From positions 1 through 64,000 of the forward strand of contig NZ_JACHIE010000010.1 in assembly GCF_014207635.1 (NCBI RefSeq): 64,000 nt of DNA. The letters run 5' to 3'. Origin of the DNA: Acetobacter lovaniensis (GTDB lineage Bacteria > Pseudomonadota > Alphaproteobacteria > Acetobacterales > Acetobacteraceae). This document shows, in pieces, positions 1 through 8,820 of the stretch (position 1 is its first letter; each line of letters begins with the position of its first letter). Both the position numbers and the translations under genes were made by a program. The notes below the pieces were generated by a model. That model saw only the letters and a program-made list of their open reading frames with translations. It was not told where the DNA came from and made no database searches.

Positions 1-1
1 C

Positions 2-73
2 ATGACGCCAGAGGCTTTCGCTCAACACGCCAAAAAGGCATACAACAACCCACAGACCCTAACTCAAAACTGA
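2..73 (+). pseudogene. 3' end of an unidentified gene, truncated by the window start
   Basis: A short reading frame ends in a TGA at 71-73 and encodes a tail containing EAFAQHAKKAYNNPQTLTQN. The same tail, with a few substitutions, is encoded at 12,981-13,034, there ending early at a TAG. The two stretches are copies of one gene end. The gene continues left of the window or was already truncated. I do not recognise the protein. Confidence 0.45.
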
Positions 74-95
74 GGGCACGTTCGGGGCAGGGTCA
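2..95 (+). repeat. direct repeat, copy A
   Basis: About 94 bp aligns without gaps to 12,981-13,074, with roughly one mismatch in eight. The match covers the gene tail and about 22 bp beyond its stop (ending GGGGCAGGGTCA here, GGGGTAAGGTCA in copy B). The two copies bracket the 13-kb accessory block. They may be transposon-end or gene-duplication remnants; no flanking target duplication could be confirmed. Confidence 0.6.
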
Positions 96-321
96 ATGCT
101 CATCCGCGAGGGCCGTCAGGTAAGCGTGCAGAAAACCGAGACACAATGCGTCCTACTTTCCTTCTGACACAGAGCGGAAGTCATCGTACAGAATAAAACT
201 ATCAATTGGCATCTAGTGATATCTGAAATTTGCATACAACAAATTCAATCGTCAGTTATTTATCCCTTCAGATGAATATTGTGAGCCTATATATTTAAAA
301 TGAAAGAGGGTAATGAACAAG
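96..321. other. AT-rich intergenic stretch, no gene seen
   Basis: Between the left repeat and the terminator of the leftward operon I see no reading frame with a plausible start and length. Base composition becomes AT-rich from about 185 onward. Confidence 0.5.
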
Positions 322-347
322 TCTCTATTTATTATCATAAATAGAGA
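322..347 (-). terminator. hairpin overlapping the end of the CMD/peroxidase operon
   Basis: A perfect 10-bp inverted repeat (TCTCTATTTA, 6-base loop, TAAATAGAGA) overlaps the stop codon of the leftward alkylhydroperoxidase-domain gene, which lies in the loop. A T-run follows only on the + strand. It is probably the transcript end of the leftward operon, although its position inside the stop codon is unusual. Confidence 0.5.
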
Positions 348-940
348 TTTTCATCTGTGGGTTCCCCTAAAGAGAGCATCAGACGGTTAGCCCAGTTAAA
401 AAATGCTGCGGCCTGAATCAGGTCCAGAATTTCTTCTGGGGAAAAACCAGCCCCCTGCAACCGATCAATATTTTTTTTGCCAAATTTGTTGCCATTTTCT
501 GTCAATGTCACGGCAGTATGTACAATTTCGGCATTTCGTCCATCTGTAACGCTCTTTGTCCCATGTTCTAAAAGAGCGTTGACATCTTTATCATCTTTAG
601 AAAACTGTACAGAGAATCTAGCATGGACGGATGCGCAATAAATACAACCATTTAAGCGCGATACCGCAGCCGCCGCCAGTTCTCGCTCGGCTCTTGGCAA
701 GCCACCCGTTGAATAAAAAATATCCTTATCCAGCCGCGTTCTGGCTCCCAGTACATCCGGATCACGCGCAAGCAGACGAAAATAGGCAGATTTTGCCCGC
801 GCACGATCCACCAGCCCGTCATAATGTTGCTGGGTCAGGTTTTGTGGGTCCAGTGGAGCAATCCACGGCAGCCAATCAAGCTGGCTGAGCGTAAAAGTGT
901 TAACCGGCTTGGCATCGGGGTAGGAGAGAATGTCAGGCAT
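335..940 (-). CDS. alkylhydroperoxidase-domain protein (Avi_7169-like, CMD fold)
   Basis: The protein is about 201 aa in the carboxymuconolactone decarboxylase (AhpD-like) superfamily. The redox motif is visible: Cys99-x-x-Cys102 with His106 (GCIYCASVH), as used for thiol-dependent peroxide reduction or radical detoxification. It resembles the 'alkylhydroperoxidase domain protein, Avi_7169 family', which occurs beside luciferase-like monooxygenases. The start at MPDILSYPDAK is chosen because it overlaps the stop of the upstream CMD gene by 8 bases, implying translational coupling; an upstream in-frame start would overlap further. It is the last gene of a leftward three-gene operon. The true substrate is unknown. 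Confidence 0.8.
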   Translation of the reverse strand: MPDILSYPDAKPVNTFTLSQLDWLPWIAPLDPQNLTQQHYDGLVDRARAKSAYFRLLARDPDVLGARTRLDKDIFYSTGGLPRAERELAAAAVSRLNGCIYCASVHARFSVQFSKDDKDVNALLEHGTKSVTDGRNAEIVHTAVTLTENGNKFGKKNIDRLQGAGFSPEEILDLIQAAAFFNWANRLMLSLGEPTDENLYL

Positions 941-1571
941 GGTGTGCACTTTCTGTTGTCTGCGCAAAAGACGCCGCTACAAGAACCGAAAAACCCGAAA
1001 CAATACGAACCTGAAAGCTCAAAAACGCGATAAGCTGAGACAGAACAACAAGACCGTCTTCATCCCATCCCACAGCGGCAAGGCGGGCAAGAGCCGCCGG
1101 GTTGGCATCTCGCGGGTGTGTGACCAGCAGATGTGCATGCTCCAGTGCCGCTGCCAGTCGGGGACCAAAAACACCTGCCTGCTCGGGTGTGCTGCGCCAC
1201 GATGTGCCGCCCACATCTTCCACGCTCAGCGGCCCTTGCGGGTATGCTCCCCAAGGACCATGTGTGCTGGCCTGTTGCAAAATCTGTTCAAGACTCTGGA
1301 CAAAAGCAGGAGCAACATCCTGCAAAAGCCCAGCATAGTGACGCCGTGTTGCAGGCTCCTGATAAAGCCCGGCCACAAACGCGGCAATAACACGCCGTTC
1401 CTCCAGACTGACAGACCCTGGCGTTCGCGGGTGCAGTAAAAGCTGGTAGCTCAGCTCGGCCTGTTCCCGCGCGACTGCTCTACGCTGGTAATTTTTTGCA
1501 ACCGGACTATCAGGTTCTATCCCTGCAAGCTGTTCAATAATGGTTTGAGTAACTACAGAATTGTGGACCAT
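933..1571 (-). CDS. CMD-domain protein (Avi_7170-like), partner of the peroxidase gene
   Basis: The protein is 212 aa. It resembles the 'CMD domain protein, Avi_7170 family' that is regularly encoded next to the Avi_7169-type alkylhydroperoxidase. It contains no cysteine, so it cannot do CxxC redox chemistry itself and may be a structural or substrate-binding partner. The start at MVHNSVVTQ is supported by a good upstream Shine-Dalgarno (AAAGGTG). The monooxygenase gene ends 22 bases upstream and the peroxidase gene overlaps downstream, so the three are very likely co-transcribed. Function is inferred only from neighbourhood. Confidence 0.75.
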   Translation of the reverse strand: MVHNSVVTQTIIEQLAGIEPDSPVAKNYQRRAVAREQAELSYQLLLHPRTPGSVSLEERRVIAAFVAGLYQEPATRRHYAGLLQDVAPAFVQSLEQILQQASTHGPWGAYPQGPLSVEDVGGTSWRSTPEQAGVFGPRLAAALEHAHLLVTHPRDANPAALARLAAVGWDEDGLVVLSQLIAFLSFQVRIVSGFSVLVAASFAQTTESAHHA

Positions 1572-1593
1572 ATTTTTACACCTTTCGGGTAAA

Positions 1594-2607
1594 TCAGCCA
1601 CCGTTGGGCTTACCCCATCCCAAAGCAGGCGCGACCTGTGTTGCAAACAGTTCCAGAGAACGCAGAATAAAAGAGTGGGGGGGATCTACAGAATGTACCT
1701 GAATGCTCACTTCAGTCGCATGCTCCAAAGTAAGGTCTGTTGCCAAAGAGCGCACAACCTCCTCCGGCGTGCCCAGATGCACATCAAATGTGCGCAGCAG
1801 GCTGTCTATGCTGCTATCGTCAATTGTGTGACCGCTGGCACGGAATTTTTCCACCTGCCGCACCAGCCCCTTGCGGGCAAAATCCAGTGCCTGAGCACGG
1901 TCATCTGCCACAAAAACACTCCGTGACGCCATAATCCGTGGTGTAGCCCCAACAGGCAGGCTCTCGAGATACGTTTGCACCAGAGGCAACTGAATATCTG
2001 CAAGGCTGGCACCCTCCTGCCCTTGAGGCCGCGGCTGAGTGCGGGAGAGCATCAGTCCGTCGCCTGCCTCCCCTGCTTTTTGCGCACCTATGGCTGAAAA
2101 AGTGGCCTGCCAGCTCCGTTGCTCCAGACCCTGACCATCTGGCCATAAATGGTTACGACCAGGTAGGCTCTCTCCCTTCCATGCAGCTTTGACGACCCCG
2201 AGGTGATGGTCCATCAAGGTATGTCTTTGGGCAAACTGTTGACCAAAGGCCTCGTATGAACGTGGAGTGCCACCGGAACCAAACCCGACTTCCAGCCGCC
2301 CGCCCGACAGAATATCTGTCACCACCGCATCTTCGGCCACACGAATTGGGTCTTCCATGGTCAGGGTCACAACGCCCGTGCCCAGACGAATCCGCTTTGT
2401 GCGTGCCGCGACATAAGACAAAAAGGGAAAAAGTGCTGGCAGGCCACCTTCATCGCAATGGAAATGATGTTGTGCAACCCACGCTGTTTTAAAACCAAGA
2501 GATTCGGCTTTTTCAATCTGCTCAACAGCCAGAGCGTACCGCTCTCCAGCGGATACGTCATCCAAAAGCCGTGTAAAAAATCCTATGGATTTTACGCTCA
2601 TGCTCAA
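1594..2607 (-). CDS. FMN-dependent luciferase-like monooxygenase (KPN_01858-like)
   Basis: The protein is 337 aa with the bacterial luciferase TIM-barrel pattern: an N-terminal GFFTRLL strand, the AQHHF motif around residue 45, the RIRLGTGVV strand near 75 and a GGRLEVGFGSGG phosphate-binding loop near 105. Such enzymes use reduced flavin and O2 to oxidise small molecules, often cleaving C-S or C-N bonds or oxidising alkyl chains. It matches my memory of the 'putative FMN-dependent luciferase-like monooxygenase, KPN_01858 family', which travels with a peptide-type ABC importer and two CMD proteins, as here. No flavin reductase is encoded nearby. The first gene of the leftward operon; the start could be either of two near-adjacent ATGs (2607 or 2601). 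Confidence 0.8.
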   Translation of the reverse strand: MSMSVKSIGFFTRLLDDVSAGERYALAVEQIEKAESLGFKTAWVAQHHFHCDEGGLPALFPFLSYVAARTKRIRLGTGVVTLTMEDPIRVAEDAVVTDILSGGRLEVGFGSGGTPRSYEAFGQQFAQRHTLMDHHLGVVKAAWKGESLPGRNHLWPDGQGLEQRSWQATFSAIGAQKAGEAGDGLMLSRTQPRPQGQEGASLADIQLPLVQTYLESLPVGATPRIMASRSVFVADDRAQALDFARKGLVRQVEKFRASGHTIDDSSIDSLLRTFDVHLGTPEEVVRSLATDLTLEHATEVSIQVHSVDPPHSFILRSLELFATQVAPALGWGKPNGG

Positions 2608-2959
2608 TCACACCTAAATTTTTGAAAATATTAACGAATCAGGGATATTTAATTATATATATTGCAATTTATGCATGAATTTCTTTCTTAATATTGTACA
2701 AATAAATTTTATTACTAATCCTGTAGAATTTTACATCCCCCGGCCATCAGACATGCTGGATTAAAACCCCAACGCGACGTAAAAACAACAAAAAACGGAT
2801 TCTATCGAATAATTTTTTTTTAACTTGACTGAATCGCTGAAATAAATTCATACGACAAAAAATAGTTTAAATTGGATAATCACATGATGAAATCGTATAT
2901 ATGTTGTCTACTCGAGCATGAGTCCAAAGCCGGAAAGACAGATTTTTTGATTATAGTCA
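2608..2959. promoter_or_regulatory. divergent promoter region of the monooxygenase / importer system
   Basis: A 350-bp, strongly AT-rich gap separates the leftward monooxygenase operon from the rightward TonB receptor and ABC operon, so promoters for both must lie here. No regulator gene is present in either operon. I could not pick out a convincing operator by eye. Confidence 0.5.
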
Positions 2960-2968
2960 GTGGAAAAA

Positions 2969-5389
2969 ATGGCAAACTTAAAGCATAAAAGCCGCATTAA
3001 AGCAGGGCTCTCTCTTGCAGTCATCCTCCCGTCATCTGTTTTTTCTATCGCGGCGCATGCGCGGACAACAGCCGTTTCCGCTGCAGCCGTGGAAGAATTG
3101 ACGGTTACCAAAGACACAACCGATATTCCCCCCGCTTTTCGTACATCCACGCCCCGGCATAGTACAACACGCGTGACTGTTATCACCGGGGCGGAACTAC
3201 TTAAAACCGGGCAGACAAACATTATTAACGCGTTGCAACAGGCATCGCCCGAGATCAATGCGCCGCCCGGCGGGGGTGGGGGGGGATATTCAACAACGCC
3301 CACTCAGACTGTCATCCTGCGCAATCTCAACGCAGACGAAACTCTGGTGCTGGTTAATGGCGTACGTCGCCACTCCAGCGCACTGGGCAACTGGAACTAT
3401 GGCCCGGCACAGGGGACTGAACCTGCCGACCTGAGCCTGATCCCGCTCAGTGCCATTGACCATGTTGAAATCGTAACAGAAGGCGCTACAGCCCTATACG
3501 GGCAGGATGCAATTGGTGGGGCCATAAACATTGTCCTCAAGAGCGGAACCCGCAACGGTGGCACCGCAAATGTACAAAACAGCGGGTACTATAAAGGCGA
3601 TGGACAGGGCATTACCGGTTATGGCGATATCTCGCGCACCATTGGTAATAAAGGGGGCGGCATGGATCTGGCATGGCAGGTCCAGAACCAGCTCCCCACC
3701 CACCGGGATGGCATCAATCCATCCTTGGGAGATGTAAACCGGATTGAAGGCGTCAGCCGTACCCTTTCTGAGCTTTTTTCCTTTAACGGACATATGCCCG
3801 TTACACGCTCCATCCGGTCGTATCTTACGGCAACACTTGCGCACCGGCTCACTGACCGCGTGGGGTTTGTGCGTGGTGCACACAACATCAACAATGTGCC
3901 GTCCCTGCACCCTAACGGATTTGAACCGATTGAATCCTTTGATGAAATGGATTTTCAGGTCAATGGTGGCCTACGTGGCACATTAGGTGGAGGTGTCGCA
4001 TGGAACACCTATGCTTCTTTTGGTCGGGAGCAGGTGAATCAGGAAGCGTATGACGACAATAACCCCACCTTTGGCCCGGAAAGCCAGACGCGCTTCAAAA
4101 TGGGCAAGATCATCAGCACCGAGCTGATTGGCGGGATCAAGTTCTCCAAAGACTTTACCGTTCCCACGCTATCCAAGCCTGCGGCTCTGGAATGGGGGCT
4201 GGAATACCGGCACAATACCTACCAGATCGGTGCGGGGGATTATCAGTCCTGGGCGCAGGGGCCGTATTACAATGGCTTAAACTCCCCGGGCTCCACAGGG
4301 TATAATGGTTTTCAGCCCACCAATGCGGGCAACTGGCCGCGGGATATTTTTGACGGGCATGTCGGGCTGGATTTTTTTGTCACTCCCAAATGGGAGTGGA
4401 CGCTGGGTGGCCACGTCGTAAACTATTCCGATACGGTCACCGCGCCCACAGGTTCCATTGGCACACGCTATAACTTTACAAAAACATTTGCAGTACATGC
4501 CAATGTCAACACAGGGTATCGCCCTCCCACTCTGGGGGCAATCCATTACGATGCCACATCCTCTGGGCCGGGATATACGACAGTCAACCTGTCCGAAACC
4601 AGCGAAGTCGCACGTCTGCTGGGGGCTCATGAGCCCAAAGGTGAATACTCACGCAGCTACAGCATCGGAATCGATTACCAACCCATACCAAGCCTACAGT
4701 TAACGCTGGATGCTTACCGTATAGATATTAATGACCGTATTGAAAGCACAAGCGCTTTTACCGGTTCTACCATGGCAGCGTATCTGGCCGCGCAAGGAGT
4801 TGGCAGCAACATTACCTATGCCAGCTACATGACCAACATCGGCAATACGAGTACTAACGGCTTTACCGCCAAAGCTACTTATAAATTCCCCATCAAACCC
4901 GCTTATGGGGAACTGGTAGGCTCCGCACAGATTAACGCCGCCGATACGGAACTGACACATTATGCAGACACACCTGCCATTTTGACTTCCCTTGGACAGA
5001 GCTATTTTTCCAAGGCGGCGGAAACGGAACTGCTCCGCTCCTCCCCCAAGAACAAGGAGTCCTTCTCCCTGAACTGGAGCAAAGGCCGCTTTAACGTGTT
5101 TGTGCAGGAACAGCGCTATGCTGGTGTTGCGTGGCTGGTTTATCAGAGTGATCCAAGCAGCTACTGGACGCATGTGCGCCCCCAGGTCATCACCAATCTG
5201 GAAGTTTCGGCCCAGCTTGGACATGGCTTTACCGCCACACTGGGTGCGAACAACCTGTTCAACAAATACCCCACCCACACGAACCACAAAGCGTTGCTGG
5301 AAAGCAGCGGTGTTTTTGCTTATCCCATGACTGCACCCGGTGGTTATGAAGGCGGCTATTACTACGCCCGCATGGGCTACACTTTTTAA
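2969..5389 (+). CDS. TonB-dependent outer-membrane receptor
   Basis: The protein is about 806 aa. A Sec signal peptide (basic start, hydrophobic core, AHA cleavage site near residue 31) is followed by a plug domain (TTRVTVITGAELLKTGQ, later VEIVTEGATALYGQDAIGG) and a beta-barrel ending in an aromatic residue (ARMGYTF). It imports a substrate across the outer membrane using TonB energy. The SBP gene starts 4 bases downstream, so it probably feeds the ABC importer that follows. A G8 tract at 3278-3285 lies inside the plug, in a glycine-rich stretch. The start is ambiguous: ATG at 2969 or GTG at 2960, neither with a strong Shine-Dalgarno. Confidence 0.88.
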   Translation: MANLKHKSRIKAGLSLAVILPSSVFSIAAHARTTAVSAAAVEELTVTKDTTDIPPAFRTSTPRHSTTRVTVITGAELLKTGQTNIINALQQASPEINAPPGGGGGGYSTTPTQTVILRNLNADETLVLVNGVRRHSSALGNWNYGPAQGTEPADLSLIPLSAIDHVEIVTEGATALYGQDAIGGAINIVLKSGTRNGGTANVQNSGYYKGDGQGITGYGDISRTIGNKGGGMDLAWQVQNQLPTHRDGINPSLGDVNRIEGVSRTLSELFSFNGHMPVTRSIRSYLTATLAHRLTDRVGFVRGAHNINNVPSLHPNGFEPIESFDEMDFQVNGGLRGTLGGGVAWNTYASFGREQVNQEAYDDNNPTFGPESQTRFKMGKIISTELIGGIKFSKDFTVPTLSKPAALEWGLEYRHNTYQIGAGDYQSWAQGPYYNGLNSPGSTGYNGFQPTNAGNWPRDIFDGHVGLDFFVTPKWEWTLGGHVVNYSDTVTAPTGSIGTRYNFTKTFAVHANVNTGYRPPTLGAIHYDATSSGPGYTTVNLSETSEVARLLGAHEPKGEYSRSYSIGIDYQPIPSLQLTLDAYRIDINDRIESTSAFTGSTMAAYLAAQGVGSNITYASYMTNIGNTSTNGFTAKATYKFPIKPAYGELVGSAQINAADTELTHYADTPAILTSLGQSYFSKAAETELLRSSPKNKESFSLNWSKGRFNVFVQEQRYAGVAWLVYQSDPSSYWTHVRPQVITNLEVSAQLGHGFTATLGANNLFNKYPTHTNHKALLESSGVFAYPMTAPGGYEGGYYYARMGYTF

Positions 5390-5393
5390 AACG

Positions 5394-7046
5394 ATGGATT
5401 GCATGCCACTTTTGTGCCGCTCCCTTTGCGCGACACTGGCCGTGTCGGCCCTGTTTGTGGGGATTGTGGGAGGATATATCCCCCCACTGTCTGCTGCCCC
5501 CGCGCAACAGGGCAGGACACTGCTGTACCTTGAAAAACAGGCCCACAGGTCACTCTACCCCCCAGCAGGGGGGTTTTATCCTAATGGCGGCATTCTCGCC
5601 CAGATTACCGACCGGCTGACATGGCAGAACACGCAAACACTGCGCATGGAACCATGGCTTGCCACGTCATGGCAGATCAATGCCGATAATACTGTATATA
5701 CCTTTACGTTACGTCCCGACGTAACATTCTCGGATGGTACACCTGTCGATGCTGCGGCTGTAGCCCTTAATTTTGATACATACGGCAAGGGCAACAAAGT
5801 TCTGCATCTTCCCCCATCAGAGGTCATCAACAATTATGACCATAGCGAGGTGCTGGACCCGCATACGGTTCGTTTTTACTTTAGCAAACCCTCGCCTGGC
5901 TTCCTTCAAGGGACATCCGTTATCGGTTCGGGGCTTGTCTCCACCCGGCTCCTGCATAAACCACTGGAACAGTGGGGGGATGGCCGCAATATTATCGGTT
6001 CCGGGCCATTTATTGTGCAAGATGACGTGCCTGGAAAATCCATCACATTACGTGCCCGCCCCGATTACGCATGGGGTCCACCCGAACTGGCCCCACAAGG
6101 CCCTGCAAGGCTGGATGCAATCCGTATTCTTGTTGTACCAGAAGACAGTATTCGCATTGGCGCTTTTCTGAGCGGGCAGGCGGACTTTATCCGGGAAGTG
6201 GAAGCCTATGATGAGGGGCAGATCACGCGCAGTGGCAACAGACTTTACGCCCCCTCCACACGCGGCGTGAACGACAGTGTGGTTTTCCGTCCCGACAATG
6301 ACAAGGTTGCAGACAGGCGCGTACGCCTGGCTCTGTTACGCGCAACTGACAGGGAAGAAATCCTGCGCACGCTCTTTTCCCCCCGCTACCCGCTGGCACG
6401 CTCCATTCTGGCCTCCGACACGCAGGGTTTTCAGGATCACAGTGCTGAACTGGGTTACGACCCGGAACAGGCCAGACACCTGCTGGACGCGGCAGGCTGG
6501 CAGCAGCACCCTGATGGCTGGCGTTACAGAAATGGTCAGATCCTCTCTCTCGGCATTCATGTTTCTGCACCACACCCGCAAAGCCGCAGCATGCTTGTCC
6601 TTCTTGCGCAACAATGGCGCAAAGTAGGTGTCAGGCTTGATATTCTGACTGGCAGCCCGGCCATGGTCGTACTGGATGATCTGGACCCGCAAACCACCCC
6701 GCTGTATCAGGCCGAAGTCGGGCGCGCCGACCCTGACGTACTCAAAAGTGCCTATTACCCGACAAACCGTAATGTTCTGCTGCAAAAAGGTGGGCAGAGC
6801 CAGCATGTCCAGCACTTTACCGACCCCGAGTGCAACCGTCTGCTGCTTGCCGTTGCCTCCGAGACCGATCCAAAACGGCGGCTGGACCTTGTGGCAGATG
6901 TACAGAACGCCATCCTCAGCAATGCCTACAGCATACCCATTTTTGAAGAACCACAGATCTATGCTGGCAGCGCCCATGTCCATGACATGCACTTTGAAGC
7001 CGTAGGGCGGCCCGTGTTCTACCGCACATCGCTCGATCAGCCCTGA
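5394..7046 (+). CDS. ABC transporter substrate-binding protein, family 5 (KPN_01854-like)
   Basis: A 550-aa periplasmic solute-binding protein of the peptide/opine/nickel (SBP_bac_5) class. A hydrophobic signal segment ends near residue 35 (LSAAPAQ). Typical SBP_bac_5 features are visible: EPWLATSWQINADNTVYTF, then VTFSDGTPVDA, and a C-terminal IPIFEEPQIY strand. It resembles the KPN_01854 family, found with the monooxygenase family at 1,594-2,607. The start at 5394 follows the receptor stop by 4 bases; an earlier in-frame start would overlap the receptor. It delivers the substrate to the permeases encoded next. Confidence 0.85.
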   Translation: MDCMPLLCRSLCATLAVSALFVGIVGGYIPPLSAAPAQQGRTLLYLEKQAHRSLYPPAGGFYPNGGILAQITDRLTWQNTQTLRMEPWLATSWQINADNTVYTFTLRPDVTFSDGTPVDAAAVALNFDTYGKGNKVLHLPPSEVINNYDHSEVLDPHTVRFYFSKPSPGFLQGTSVIGSGLVSTRLLHKPLEQWGDGRNIIGSGPFIVQDDVPGKSITLRARPDYAWGPPELAPQGPARLDAIRILVVPEDSIRIGAFLSGQADFIREVEAYDEGQITRSGNRLYAPSTRGVNDSVVFRPDNDKVADRRVRLALLRATDREEILRTLFSPRYPLARSILASDTQGFQDHSAELGYDPEQARHLLDAAGWQQHPDGWRYRNGQILSLGIHVSAPHPQSRSMLVLLAQQWRKVGVRLDILTGSPAMVVLDDLDPQTTPLYQAEVGRADPDVLKSAYYPTNRNVLLQKGGQSQHVQHFTDPECNRLLLAVASETDPKRRLDLVADVQNAILSNAYSIPIFEEPQIYAGSAHVHDMHFEAVGRPVFYRTSLDQP

Positions 7047-7050
7047 CAGG

Positions 7051-8022
7051 ATGCAAATTTCCATGATCCGCTACCTGTTTACCCGGTTTTTACATGCGAT
7101 TTTTGTTCTGTGGGGTGCTTTTACGCTCTCCTTTGTTCTGCTTCAGGTCATGCCTGGAGATGCGGTTCTGGTTAAATTTCAGGACCCCGAACTTGGCCTT
7201 AGCCCACAGCAGATCGCAGATATGCGCGCAACCTATGGGGCAGACGAATCTGCGATCACACAATATGTGCATGTGCTTGGCCGCACCCTGCATGGCAATC
7301 TGGGTTATTCCATTGAAACCGGCCTGCCTGTCGGGCAGATGCTCCATGCGACGTACCCCACAACACTCCGACTGGCCATTGTAAGCTTTGTGGGCGCTCT
7401 TGTCCTTGCCACCATATGCTGCGCTCTGGCCATCCTGCTTTCCGGCAGCCCGGTTGGACGGTATCTGGCCGCAGCAATTGGCGCTATTCCCGGTATTACC
7501 AGCGGCATTCCTGTTTTCTGGCTTGAAATTGTTGCCATACAACTGGTTTCCTTCCACTGGAAGCTGATACCCGTTGTCGGGCTATCCGGGTGGAGTGCTG
7601 TCCTGCTGCCCGGCCTTGCACTGGCCATTCCCATTTCTGCCCCGCTGGCTCAGGTTTTTATGGCCGCAGCACATCGAGTAGAAACTCTGCCCTTTATTGA
7701 TGTGCTACGCGCACGCGGCGTTTCCCCTCTCAGAATTCTTTACGCCCACATTCTCCCCAACGCCCTGCCCCCAACACTGACAGTAAGCGGGCTCGTGTTT
7801 GGTGAAATTCTGGCAGGGGCTGTTGTCACCGAAACCGTGTTTGGGCTGGATGGACTGGGACAGCTGGCACAGCAGGCCGTCGCCAGCCAGGATGTTGCCG
7901 TCCTGCAGGCCATTATTCTGATTTCCGTAAGCGGTTTTGTATCCATCGGTTTTGCAAGTGAAATTATACAACCTCTGCTTGACCCCCGCATAGGCCGCAG
8001 CGCCCGGCAAAGGAAATACTAG
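7051..8022 (+). CDS. ABC transporter permease, DppB type
   Basis: A 323-aa inner-membrane protein with the DppB/OppB layout: an N-terminal membrane segment (IRYLFTRFLHAIFVLWG), a periplasmic loop with VMPGDAV, several further hydrophobic segments, and the EAA-type loop near the C-terminal third (VLRARGVSPLRILYAHILPN) that contacts the ATPase. It lies 4 bases after the SBP gene and abuts the second permease with no gap. MIRYLF (7063) is an alternative start. Confidence 0.88.
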   Translation: MQISMIRYLFTRFLHAIFVLWGAFTLSFVLLQVMPGDAVLVKFQDPELGLSPQQIADMRATYGADESAITQYVHVLGRTLHGNLGYSIETGLPVGQMLHATYPTTLRLAIVSFVGALVLATICCALAILLSGSPVGRYLAAAIGAIPGITSGIPVFWLEIVAIQLVSFHWKLIPVVGLSGWSAVLLPGLALAIPISAPLAQVFMAAAHRVETLPFIDVLRARGVSPLRILYAHILPNALPPTLTVSGLVFGEILAGAVVTETVFGLDGLGQLAQQAVASQDVAVLQAIILISVSGFVSIGFASEIIQPLLDPRIGRSARQRKY

Positions 8023-8820
8023 ATGCCACACCACATTACGCCCACACGGCTGGCTGTGGCGCTTCCGGTGATTATGCTGGCACTGGTGGCTTTCTGGCCT
8101 GCCCTGTTCAGCTCTCAAAATCCTCTGACTGGCCTGCCAGCGGAATATCTGACTGCTCCTTCATCCCATCACTGGTTCGGTACCGACCAGTTCGGTCGGG
8201 ATGTGTTCGCGCGTGTTGTTTACGGCAGTTTTTCCACCCTCTCCTCCGCTGTGCTCGCGGTCGGCGTAAGCCTGCTCCTGGCCATTCCTGCCGGATTGCT
8301 GGCAGGTTTGGGTAATCCACGTATAGAACGGGCCATACGTGCCTGTGCTGATATTGTATTATCCATACCAGAAATTTTTCTCTCCCTCAGTATCATCACC
8401 CTCATAGGTCCGGGTGCCATTCATGTTGCACTCGCGGTTGGTATCAGCCAGACCGCCGGCTTTGTGCGCATGATTCATACTGAAGTTGCACGTGTACAGG
8501 CGACAGAATACATGGAGGCCGCCATCGGGATCGGGGGGACGTTCAGCCAGGTGGTTCTACGGCATGTATTGCCAAACAGCCTTGCGCCCGCGCTGGCTCT
8601 GGCATCCCTCAGGCTTGGCACAGCTATTCTGGCAATCTCGACCATCTGTTTTCTGGGGTATGGCCCCCCACCGCCCACACCCGAATGGGGACTGATGATT
8701 ACAGAAGGACGGGATTACCTTTCCACCGCATGGTGGATCACCACGTTTCCTGGTCTCGCCATTATTTTTTCAGCATGGACTGCAAGCCTTGTCTCCCATG
8801 CCCTCAGGAGTACACCATGA
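8023..8820 (+). CDS. ABC transporter permease, DppC type
   Basis: A 265-aa second permease subunit. The conserved DppC N-terminal region HHWFGTDQFGRDVFARVVYG is visible around residues 48-67, and an EAA loop (AAIGIGGTFSQVVLRHVLPNS) lies in the C-terminal half. Its ATG directly follows the stop of the first permease, and its stop overlaps the ATPase start in an ATGA, so all importer subunits are translationally linked. Confidence 0.88.
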   Translation: MPHHITPTRLAVALPVIMLALVAFWPALFSSQNPLTGLPAEYLTAPSSHHWFGTDQFGRDVFARVVYGSFSTLSSAVLAVGVSLLLAIPAGLLAGLGNPRIERAIRACADIVLSIPEIFLSLSIITLIGPGAIHVALAVGISQTAGFVRMIHTEVARVQATEYMEAAIGIGGTFSQVVLRHVLPNSLAPALALASLRLGTAILAISTICFLGYGPPPPTPEWGLMITEGRDYLSTAWWITTFPGLAIIFSAWTASLVSHALRSTP

